From WHSM01 sp050701635 (GTDB lineage Bacteria; Actinomycetota; Actinomycetes; Mycobacteriales; Micromonosporaceae): a DNA stretch of 6,051 nucleotides. The position numbers and the translations under genes are program-made. Location of the stretch: NCBI GenBank assembly GCA_050701635.1, contig JBOGDF010000329.1, positions 1-6,051 of the forward strand, written 5' to 3'. The notes under the pieces were generated by a model. It did not search any database and was not told the origin of the DNA. It saw nothing but the letters and a program-made list of their open reading frames with translations. Positions 1 to 5,282 of the stretch are shown here, one piece after another (position 1 is the first letter of the stretch; each line of letters opens with the position of its first letter).

Positions 1-1
1 G

Positions 2-775
2 GTGGCGTCGTTCGCGCTGGCGCCCCGGGAAGCCATGATCGGGCGGCTGCGGGAGGGCGGCGTACTGGTGATCCCGTCGGTGGGGGCGGCGCGGCACGCC
101 GAGAAGGTAGCCGCCTGGGGCGCGGACGCGGTGCTGGTGCAGGGCGGCGAGGGCGGCGGCCATACCGGCGGCGTCGCCACCACGCTGCTGCTGCCGGCGG
201 TGGTGGACGCCGTCGACATCCCGGTGATCGCCGCCGGCGGCTTCTACGACGGGCGCGGGCTCGCCGCGGCGCTCTGCTACGGGGCGGCCGGGATCGGGAT
301 GGGCACCCGGTTCCTGCTGACCCGGGAGAGTACGGTGCCGGACGCGGTGAAGCAGGCGTACCTGGCGCGCGGGCTGGACGGCACCGTGGTCACCACCCGG
401 GTGGACGGGCTGCCGCACCGGGTGCTGCGTACCGAGCTGGTGTCACGTCTGGAGCGGGCCGGCAGGCTGCGCGGGCTGGTCACCGCCGTCGCCAACGCGG
501 CCCGGTTCCGGAGCCTGACCGGGCTGTCGTGGGGCGCGATGCTGCGGGAGGGGCGCGCGATGCGGCACCGCCGCGAGCTGACCTGGGCCCAGCTGCTGAT
601 GGCCGCGAACACCCCGATGCTGCTCCGCGCCGGCCTGGTCGAGGGTCGTACGGACGCCGGCGTACTCGCCGCGGGCCAGGTGGTCGGCGCGCTCACCGAC
701 ATACCCACCGTCGCCGAGCTGATCACCGGCATCGTCAGCCAGGCCACCGACATCCTCGGCTCGCTGGAGCCTTGA
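2..775 (+). CDS. ipdC: IpdC-like flavin oxidoreductase (nitronate monooxygenase/2-nitropropane dioxygenase family), 5' truncated by window edge
   Basis: This is the C-terminal 257 residues of an FMN-dependent TIM-barrel enzyme. Visible motifs, numbered from the first in-window codon, are QGGEGGGHTG (about 47-56, the family active-site loop with its His), IPVIAAGGF (73-81) and GAAGIGMGTRFL (94-105, the flavin-phosphate region). Together with TVVTTRVDGLPHRVLRTELV, ELTWAQLLMAANTPML and the tail, it closely follows what I recall of M. tuberculosis IpdC (Rv3553, about 355 aa). IpdC acts in breakdown of the C and D rings of steroids via CoA thioesters, before the EchA20 ring-opening step. The GTG at base 2 is not the start: in the homologue this Val is internal and about 100 residues precede it. 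The 72-nt gap to the next gene holds a KstR-like palindrome. A generic nitronate monooxygenase is the alternative, but the specific similarity argues for IpdC. Confidence 0.85.
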   Translation: MASFALAPREAMIGRLREGGVLVIPSVGAARHAEKVAAWGADAVLVQGGEGGGHTGGVATTLLLPAVVDAVDIPVIAAGGFYDGRGLAAALCYGAAGIGMGTRFLLTRESTVPDAVKQAYLARGLDGTVVTTRVDGLPHRVLRTELVSRLERAGRLRGLVTAVANAARFRSLTGLSWGAMLREGRAMRHRRELTWAQLLMAANTPMLLRAGLVEGRTDAGVLAAGQVVGALTDIPTVAELITGIVSQATDILGSLEP

Positions 776-805
776 GTGCACTTGCGCGTAGCGGCCCGAC
801 GGCGG

Positions 806-819
806 TAGAACAGGTTCTC
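806..819. promoter_or_regulatory. KstR-type operator, near-perfect palindrome
   Basis: The 14-mer TAGAACAGGTTCTC has half-sites AGAAC and GTTCT around a 2-bp centre. It matches the published KstR pattern TnnAACnnGTTnnA at every fixed position except the last (C instead of A). KstR is the TetR-family repressor of cholesterol catabolism that releases DNA on binding steroid-CoA ligands. The site lies 28 bp before the ATG of the SnoaL-like gene and 30 bp after the ipdC stop. A weak possible promoter (TTGCGC at 782-787, 18-bp spacer, TAGAAC at 806-811) would place the operator over the -10. No promoter is certain here. Confidence 0.65.
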
Positions 820-834
820 GCAGCGACCGAGCCT

Positions 835-839
835 GGAGG
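835..839 (+). promoter_or_regulatory. Ribosome binding site of the SnoaL-like gene
   Basis: GGAGG stands 8 nt before ATG 848. It is the only strong Shine-Dalgarno sequence among the plus-strand genes here, and it fixes the start of the SnoaL-like protein. Confidence 0.75.
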
Positions 840-847
840 CGTACGGC

Positions 848-1333
848 ATGGACCTGATCGCGCTGGAAGAGATCCGCCGGCTCAAGTACCGCTACCTGCG
901 CTTGTTGGACCTGAAGTGCTGGGACGAGTTCGCCGAGGTGTTCACCGCGGACGCCACCGCGGACTACGGCTCGCCGTCGGGCGGCAGGCCGCTGCGGTTC
1001 GGCAACCGGGACGAGATCGTGGCGTACATGAAGCAGACGCTCGGGCCGGGGCTCACCACGGTGCACTCCTGTGGCCAGCCGGAAATCGAGGTGTCCGGCG
1101 ATACGGCGACCGGCATCTGGTGTCTGGAGGACACCGTGATCGTGCCGGCGCACCAGGCGTTGATCCGGGGGTCGGCTTACTACCACGACCGGTACCGGCG
1201 CGAAGACGGCGTCTGGAAGATCGCGCACATCGGCTACGTCCGCACGTACGAGGCGATGATGTCCTACTCCGACATCCCGAGCTTCCGGCTGACCGCCAAT
1301 CTCTGGGACCAGCCGCCGTTGACCACACGGTAG
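848..1333 (+). CDS. SnoaL-like / NTF2-fold protein, function unknown
   Basis: The 161-residue protein has the typical size and pattern of SnoaL-like (cone-shaped alpha+beta) proteins. An N-terminal helix (LEEIRRLKYRYLRLLDLKCWDEFAEVFTADA, about 6-36) is followed by alternating beta strands, including HSCGQPEIEVSGDTATGIW and a late YYHDRYRREDGVWKIAHIGY segment. The family includes ketosteroid isomerases, polyketide cyclases, hydratases and non-catalytic binders, so the reaction cannot be read from the fold. No signal peptide or membrane segment is visible, so it should be cytosolic. It starts at ATG 848 after a good GGAGG. An upstream KstR-like box suggests steroid control, and its stop codon TAG is the first half-site of the second KstR box. 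A role in steroid handling is inferred from context only. Confidence 0.8.
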   Translation: MDLIALEEIRRLKYRYLRLLDLKCWDEFAEVFTADATADYGSPSGGRPLRFGNRDEIVAYMKQTLGPGLTTVHSCGQPEIEVSGDTATGIWCLEDTVIVPAHQALIRGSAYYHDRYRREDGVWKIAHIGYVRTYEAMMSYSDIPSFRLTANLWDQPPLTTR

Positions 1334-1344
1334 AACACGTTCTA
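1331..1344. promoter_or_regulatory. KstR-type operator, perfect palindromic match
   Basis: TAGAACACGTTCTA is an inverted repeat (TAGAAC, 2 bp, GTTCTA) that fits the 14-bp KstR pattern TnnAACnnGTTnnA at every fixed base. It lies 10 bp before the GTG of the DUF1214 gene and overlaps the predicted -10 by two bases, so a bound repressor would block RNA polymerase. Its first three bases are the stop codon of the SnoaL-like gene. The genes that follow correspond to Rv3531c-Rv3529c, which I recall as KstR-regulated in M. tuberculosis, so site and gene content support each other. Confidence 0.85.
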
Positions 1345-1355
1345 GCCTAGCGGCG
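1343..1355 (+). promoter_or_regulatory. Predicted -10 element and leaderless transcription start of the DUF1214 operon
   Basis: TAGCCT (1343-1348) fits the actinobacterial -10 pattern TAnnnT. Counting 7 nt from its last T gives +1 at G1355, the first base of the GTG start codon. No Shine-Dalgarno sequence precedes this GTG. These points predict a leaderless mRNA, a common class in actinobacteria. I see no convincing -35. This is an inference from spacing. Confidence 0.55.
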
Positions 1356-2539
1356 TGGTCACCGAACCGTTCGCCGCCGCGCTCGCCCAGGCCGAGGAGA
1401 TCATCCGGAGTGCCCCGCACATCAGGACAGAGCAGGACCTGATCGAGGGGTACGAGTATCTCGCCGGCAGCGTCCGCGCCTCGCTGCAGATGGCGTGGGC
1501 GTACCAGCGGGACTTTCCGTTCTTCGTGGCCTCGACCGGGCCGTACACGAAGCTGGGGCTGGACAACCCCGACACGCTCTACTTCCACGCGTACCTGCGC
1601 GACGACGCCGAGTACGTGGTCACCGGCACCCGGGGCAGCACCGTGGACCTCAGCTTCCAGGTGCTCAACGGCGACTACAGCCCGGCGGCGTCCCCGGACA
1701 GCCTCACCGCGTTCGACGACCGGGCGTTCGACATCGCCCCCGACGGCCGCTACGAGCTCCGCTTCGGTCCTGGGAAAGCGCCCGGGACCGCTGGCCGTAA
1801 CTACGTCACGCTCGGTGCCGGTTCCGCGATGCTGGTGGTACGCGAGGTCTACAGCGACTGGGCGGCGGAGCGGCGTGGCACGATCCGGATCCAGCGGGTC
1901 GACCGGATCGGCGCCACCCCTCCCCCGCCGACCGCCGACGCCACCGCGAAGCGGTACGCCGTCGCCGGCAAGATGCTGGTGTCGCGGCTCAAGACGTTCC
2001 TGGCGTTCCCCGAATGGCACTACCTGAAGCTGCCCGTGAACACGATGACCGAGCCGCGTAGCACCCCCGGCGGGCTGGCCACGCAGTTCTCGTCGGTCGG
2101 CCACTACGACCTCGCCGACGAGCAGGTCATGGTGATCACGGTGCCCGCCGCGTCCAAACAGGACGCTCCATACCAGGGATTCCAGCTCGGCAGCGTGTGG
2201 TACGTCTCGCTGGACTACCTCAACCACCAGACCAGCCTCACCGCCGACCAGGCGCGGCTCGACCCCGACGGCCAGATCCGGTATGTGGTCAGCGAATCCG
2301 ACCCCGGGCTCGCCAACTGGATCGAACGCACCGGGCACGCGCGGGGCTACCTGCAGCTGCGCTGGCAGCGCCTGACCCGCGAGCTCAAACCCGAAGACGG
2401 ACCCACCATCGAGGTGTACGACGTCGCCGAACTGCCGCGCCGCCTGCCGTACTACGAGCAGGCCCGGGTGACGCCACAGCAGTGGACACAGCGGATCGCC
2501 GTACGGCAGGCGGCGGTCGCCGACCGGATGCTGGGGTGA
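1355..2539 (+). CDS. DUF1214-domain protein, Rv3531c-like, first gene of KstR-type operon
   Basis: This 394-residue protein has the hallmarks of DUF1214 proteins: LGLDNPDTLYFHAYL (67-81), a VTGTRGSTVDLSFQVLNG stretch (89-106), DIAPDGRYELRFGP (126-139) and a beta-rich LGAGSAMLVVREVYSDW segment (153-169). No biochemical function is established for the family as far as I know. No signal peptide or membrane helix is seen, so it is probably cytosolic. Size and position before an Rv3530c-like SDR match M. tuberculosis Rv3531c (about 375 aa). The GTG start lacks an RBS but fits the leaderless promoter and lies just past the KstR box. The SDR gene begins 4 nt after its stop, so the two are surely cotranscribed. 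A part in steroid or side-chain catabolism is inferred from context and operator. Confidence 0.85.
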   Translation: MVTEPFAAALAQAEEIIRSAPHIRTEQDLIEGYEYLAGSVRASLQMAWAYQRDFPFFVASTGPYTKLGLDNPDTLYFHAYLRDDAEYVVTGTRGSTVDLSFQVLNGDYSPAASPDSLTAFDDRAFDIAPDGRYELRFGPGKAPGTAGRNYVTLGAGSAMLVVREVYSDWAAERRGTIRIQRVDRIGATPPPPTADATAKRYAVAGKMLVSRLKTFLAFPEWHYLKLPVNTMTEPRSTPGGLATQFSSVGHYDLADEQVMVITVPAASKQDAPYQGFQLGSVWYVSLDYLNHQTSLTADQARLDPDGQIRYVVSESDPGLANWIERTGHARGYLQLRWQRLTRELKPEDGPTIEVYDVAELPRRLPYYEQARVTPQQWTQRIAVRQAAVADRMLG

Positions 2540-2543
2540 GCTG

Positions 2544-3326
2544 ATGTCGCAGTTGTTGGCCGACCGGGTGGTCGTGGTCTCCGGAGTAGGGCCCGGGCTG
2601 GGTCGCTCGGTGGCGCTGCGGTCCGCGCAGCAGGGCGCTGACGTGGTGCTCGCCGCGCGTACCCAGGCCACCTTGGACAAGGTCGCCGAGGAGGTGACCG
2701 CGCTCGGCCGCAAGGCGCTCGCGGTGCAGACCGACATCAACGACCCGGAGGCCGTACAACGGCTGGCCCAGCAGGCGGTCGAACACTTCGGCCACGTCGA
2801 CGTGCTGGTGCACAACGCGATCGCCATCCCGCCGCTGGTCGACCTCGCCGACGCGGACCTGGACGCCGTACGGGCCGGGTTCGAGACCAACGCGATCGCG
2901 GTGCTGCGGCTGACCCGGCTGCTGATCCCGGCGCTGGTGGAGAGCAAGGGCTCGATCGTGATGGTCAACTCGATGGTGCTGCGGCACTCGCAGCGCACGC
3001 TCGGGGCGTACAAGGCGGTGAAGGCGAGCCTGCTCGCGCTGGCCCAGACGCTCGCCACCGAGCTGGGGCCGCAGGGCGTACGCGTCAACTCGGTCGCGCC
3101 GGGGCACATCTGGGCCGACACGCTGCGGTGGTACTTCGGGAAGCTGGCGAAGCGGCGCGGCGTACCGCCGGAGCAGGTGTACGACGAGACCGCCGCCAAC
3201 ACCGACCTGGGCCGGCTGCCGGAGCCGGACGAGATCGCCGACGCGATCGTCTTCCTCGCCTCGGATATGGCGCGCGCGATCACCGGCCAGTGCCTGGACG
3301 TCAACTGCGGCGAATACCACCACTAG
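2544..3326 (+). CDS. Short-chain dehydrogenase/reductase, Rv3530c-like
   Basis: This classical SDR of 260 residues has a Rossmann fold with glycine motif SGVGPGLG (13-20), D64 in the adenine pocket, HNA (90-92) in place of NNAG, and the catalytic tetrad N116, S143, Y156 and K160 (YKAVK). The second strand ends in AART (37-40) with no acidic residue, which favours NADP(H) over NAD(H). The protein ends DVNCGEYHH; VVxSGVGPGLG, NSMVxRHSQ and DVNCGEY recur in Rv3530c as I recall it. The substrate is unknown, presumably a hydroxy or keto steroid-derived compound. ATG 2544 follows the DUF1214 stop by 4 nt, with a weak GGGGTGAG upstream, suggesting translational coupling. The stop codon TAG is a hybrid: TA belongs to the target duplication of a transposable element and G is the element's first base. 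The protein is intact and full length. Confidence 0.92.
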   Translation: MSQLLADRVVVVSGVGPGLGRSVALRSAQQGADVVLAARTQATLDKVAEEVTALGRKALAVQTDINDPEAVQRLAQQAVEHFGHVDVLVHNAIAIPPLVDLADADLDAVRAGFETNAIAVLRLTRLLIPALVESKGSIVMVNSMVLRHSQRTLGAYKAVKASLLALAQTLATELGPQGVRVNSVAPGHIWADTLRWYFGKLAKRRGVPPEQVYDETAANTDLGRLPEPDEIADAIVFLASDMARAITGQCLDVNCGEYHH

Positions 3327-3345
3327 GGTCTGTCCTGTGGATCTT
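3326..3345 (+). repeat. Left terminal inverted repeat of the MITE
   Basis: GGGTCTGTCCTGTGGATCTT pairs with 3519-3538 over 20 bp with one G/T mismatch. Including the flanking TA, the inverted repeat reaches 22 bp. Confidence 0.9.
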
Positions 3346-3373
3346 GGTCGAGCGAGACAGGTGCCAGGCGGCT

Positions 3374-3425
3374 GCGAGGGTGCCGACTCCCTCGATGCCT
3401 CACGCCCGGGACTCGGCACCCTCGC
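3374..3425. repeat. Internal hairpin A of the MITE
   Basis: GCGAGGGTGCCGA (3374-3386) is perfectly complementary to 3413-3425. Past a C/C mismatch (3387/3412) the stem continues three more pairs to 3390/3409, giving 16 of 17 pairs with an 18-nt loop. No T-run follows, so it is not a canonical intrinsic terminator, though it could slow RNA polymerase. Confidence 0.85.
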
Positions 3426-3434
3426 CGGCAAGGC

Positions 3435-3477
3435 GCAGGTTCGCCCGGATACCGGTGTTGTATCCGGGCGGTTCTGC
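3435..3477. repeat. Internal hairpin B of the MITE
   Basis: CGCCCGGATAC (3442-3452) is perfectly complementary to GTATCCGGGCG (3460-3470) around a 7-nt loop. As RNA the stem extends outward through two G-U pairs and one U/U mismatch to GCAG (3435-3438) with CTGC (3474-3477), about 18 positions in all. No T-run follows. Confidence 0.85.
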
Positions 3478-3518
3478 AACGCCGCCGGTCGTCGTCTGGT
3501 GCCTGTCGCAGCCGACTG

Positions 3519-3538
3519 AAGATCTACAGGACAGACCC
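3519..3538 (-). repeat. Right terminal inverted repeat of the MITE
   Basis: AAGATCTACAGGACAGACCC is the reverse complement of the left terminus except for one base. It is followed by TA (3539-3540), the second copy of the target duplication. Confidence 0.9.
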
Positions 3539-3551
3539 TAAGGCGGGCATC

Positions 3552-4697
3552 GTGCGGGACACCATCGGTACGGCCGACGAGCTCCACGCGTCCGCCACGA
3601 AGCTCACCGGGCTCGACGACTTCGGCGACGACGGCTACCGCGAGGGGCTCGGCGTACTGCTCGACTCGCTCGCCCGGGACGCGGCGCTGACCCCGCTCGG
3701 CAACACGATCTGGCGCGCCGACCTGCGCGGCACGCTGGTGGCGCGGCTGCTCACCGAGGCGGCCTGGCGGCAGCACCCGGCGTACGCCGACGTGCCGGTC
3801 GAGCGGCCGATCTTCGTCACCGGGCTGTCCCGTACCGGCACCACGGCGCTGCACCGGCTGCTCGCCGCCGACCCCGCGCACCAGGGGCTGGAGGTGTGGC
3901 TGACCGACGTACCGCAGCCTCGCCCGCCGCGCGACACCTGGCCCGACAACCCGATCTACCAGCGGATCCAGGCCGGGTACGCCCGGCATCACGCCGAGAA
4001 CCCCGAGTACGCCGGCGTGCACTTCATCTCCGCCGACTCGGTCGAGGAGTGCTGGCGACTGCTCCGCCAGTGCCTGACGTCGGTGTCGTACGAGTGCCTG
4101 GCCCACGTACCGGCGTACTCCCGGTGGTTGGCGGCCCAGGACTGGACCGGCGCGTACGCCCGGCACCGCCGTACCCTGCAGCTGACCGGGCTCCCGGACG
4201 CGGGCAAGCGCTGGGTGCTGAAGAATCCCAGCCACCTGTTCGCACTCGACGCGCTGCTCGCCGTCTACCCGGACGCGCTGGTGATCCAGACCCACCGCGA
4301 CCCGCGTACCGCGATCGCGTCCACCTGCAGCCTCTCCCTGGCCAGCACCACCGGCTGGTCCACCGGCTTCACCCCGGAGGTCATCGGCCGCAGCCAGCTC
4401 GACCTGTGGTCACGCGGCCTGGAGGCGTTCACCGCCGCCCGCGCCCGCCACGACCCGGCCCGCTTCTACGACGTGCAGTACGACGACTTCGTCGCCGACC
4501 CGCTCGGCGCGGTCGCGTCGATCTACTCGTACTTCGGTCTCGAGCTGAGCGCGCCCGCCCGTACCGCCATGGAAGACCTGAACAAACAGAGCCAGACGGG
4601 GGTACGCCGCCCGCGCCACCGCTACACCCTGTCCGACTTCGCGCTCACCGCCGAGGACGTGACCGACAGTTTCGGAATGGCCCGGTCGGCTGAGTGA
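3552..4697 (+). CDS. Sulfotransferase-family protein, Rv3529c-like
   Basis: The 381-residue P-loop sulfotransferase-type protein carries the PAPS 5'-phosphosulfate loop IFVTGLSRTGTTALHRLL (87-104), a WVLKNPSHLFALDALL segment (221-236) and the 3'-phosphate motif QTHRDPRTAIAS (246-257). Homologues as I recall read GLPRTGTT where this has GLSRTGTT. The N-terminal DELHASATKLTGLDDFG is also a family signature, supporting GTG 3552. Known sulfotransferases move sulfate from PAPS to an alcohol or amine; the acceptor here is unknown, and sulfation or another PAPS-like use within a steroid cluster is only inference. A weak GGCGGG (3542-3547) stands 4 nt before the GTG. The gene was probably 10 nt behind the SDR before the MITE entered; now a 225-nt gap rich in inverted repeats separates them, which may reduce its expression. 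The frame is intact. Confidence 0.87.
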   Translation: MRDTIGTADELHASATKLTGLDDFGDDGYREGLGVLLDSLARDAALTPLGNTIWRADLRGTLVARLLTEAAWRQHPAYADVPVERPIFVTGLSRTGTTALHRLLAADPAHQGLEVWLTDVPQPRPPRDTWPDNPIYQRIQAGYARHHAENPEYAGVHFISADSVEECWRLLRQCLTSVSYECLAHVPAYSRWLAAQDWTGAYARHRRTLQLTGLPDAGKRWVLKNPSHLFALDALLAVYPDALVIQTHRDPRTAIASTCSLSLASTTGWSTGFTPEVIGRSQLDLWSRGLEAFTAARARHDPARFYDVQYDDFVADPLGAVASIYSYFGLELSAPARTAMEDLNKQSQTGVRRPRHRYTLSDFALTAEDVTDSFGMARSAE

Positions 4698-4709
4698 CAC
4701 GATGGGCGG

Positions 4710-5270
4710 ATGTCGGTCGCCGGATTGCTGCTCGCCGCCGGAGCCGGCCGCCGGTACGGGATGCCCAAGGCGCTCGTCGACCACGGCGGGCGGCTCTGGG
4801 TCGACCGTGCCGCGCAGACCCTCCGCGACGGCGGATGCGCCCCGGTGGTCGTGGTGCTCGGCGCGCAAGCCGCACAGGTACGCCTCGCCGCCGAGCTGAG
4901 CGGCGTGACCGTGGTGGTGAACCAGCAGTGGGCCACCGGGATGGGCTCGTCGCTGCGGGCCGGCCTGGCCGCGCTGGAGCCGACCGCCGCCGACGCGGCG
5001 GTGGTGATGCTGGTCGACACCCCCGACGTGACCGCTGCCGCGGTGGCCCGGCTCGCCGCCAGCGCCGGACCCGCGGGGCTCGCGGTCGCCACGTACCACG
5101 GGGAACGCGGGCATCCGGTGCTGCTGGGTCGCGAGCACTGGGCCGGGGTCGCGGAGTCCGCGATCGGCGATGTCGGGGCGCGTCCCTACCTCGCCGGACA
5201 CCCGACTCAGGAGGTGCCGTGCGAGGACATCGCAGACGGCGCCGACCTTGATCTTCCCCCGCGCGGGTAG
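4710..5270 (+). CDS. MobA-like NTP transferase (molybdenum cofactor nucleotidyltransferase-type)
   Basis: This 186-residue single-domain nucleotidyltransferase opens with GLLLAAGAGRRYGMPKAL (5-22), the nucleotide-binding LAAGxGxRxGxPK signature. GMGSSLRAGL (77-86), the metal-binding VMLVDTPDV (99-107) and RGHPVLLGREHW (133-144) follow. This pattern is typical of the MobA/MocA group that adds CMP or GMP to molybdopterin, usually for xanthine-dehydrogenase or CO-dehydrogenase-type enzymes. No such enzyme or maturation gene lies in the window, so the substrate is uncertain; a sugar- or lipid-nucleotidyltransferase is less likely given the GMGSS and GHPVLLG motifs. ATG 4710 comes 12 nt after the sulfotransferase stop, with only a weak GGGCGG in front. 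It may be read through from the steroid operon, but a functional link is not evident. It converges with the response regulator gene, 12 nt between stops. Confidence 0.83.
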   Translation: MSVAGLLLAAGAGRRYGMPKALVDHGGRLWVDRAAQTLRDGGCAPVVVVLGAQAAQVRLAAELSGVTVVVNQQWATGMGSSLRAGLAALEPTAADAAVVMLVDTPDVTAAAVARLAASAGPAGLAVATYHGERGHPVLLGREHWAGVAESAIGDVGARPYLAGHPTQEVPCEDIADGADLDLPPRG

Positions 5271-5282
5271 GCCAGGCCGTGG

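Larger units (their letters stand above)
3324..3540. mobile_element. MITE-like non-autonomous element (213 bp plus TA duplications)
   Basis: The segment starts TA-GGGTCTGTCCTGT and ends ACAGGACAGACCC-TA. The 20-bp terminal repeats (3326-3345 and 3519-3538) differ only at G3339/T3525. Both ends are flanked by TA, as expected for elements that duplicate a TA target (IS630/Tc1-mariner, and some IS5-group elements). Inside are nested inverted repeats and no plausible gene, so any movement needs a transposase supplied elsewhere. Removing the element and one TA leaves ...CACCACTAAGGCGGGCATCGTG, i.e. an SDR stop TAA and only 10 nt to the sulfotransferase GTG, which strongly supports insertion. The family assignment is tentative. 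Confidence 0.87.

Noticed and set aside
2..4. GTG at base 2 as the ipdC start
   Set aside because: The codon aligns with an internal Val of the family; the first part of the barrel is missing and lies left of the window.
1766..1789. Hairpin GGTCCTGGG / CCCGGGACC with a 6-nt loop
   Set aside because: It lies inside the DUF1214 coding sequence in a very GC-rich context with no T-run, so it is probably chance.
443..3304. A very long open frame on the minus strand opposite the steroid genes
   Set aside because: Such antisense frames are expected opposite GC-rich genes. Its composition is Arg/Ser/Pro-rich with no domain, and it runs across four well-supported plus-strand genes.
3337..3519. Small 60-codon frame inside the MITE
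   Set aside because: It runs through the hairpins, shows no transposase motif (no DDE region) and is far too short; the element looks non-coding.
2385..4295. Minus-strand open frame spanning the DUF1214, SDR, MITE and sulfotransferase regions
   Set aside because: Low-complexity translation with no recognisable motif; it crosses the transposable element and three solid genes.
5258..5267. Palindrome CCCGCGCGGG as a terminator or operator
   Set aside because: It has no loop and no T-run, and lies in the coding end of the MobA-like gene; short GC palindromes are common here.
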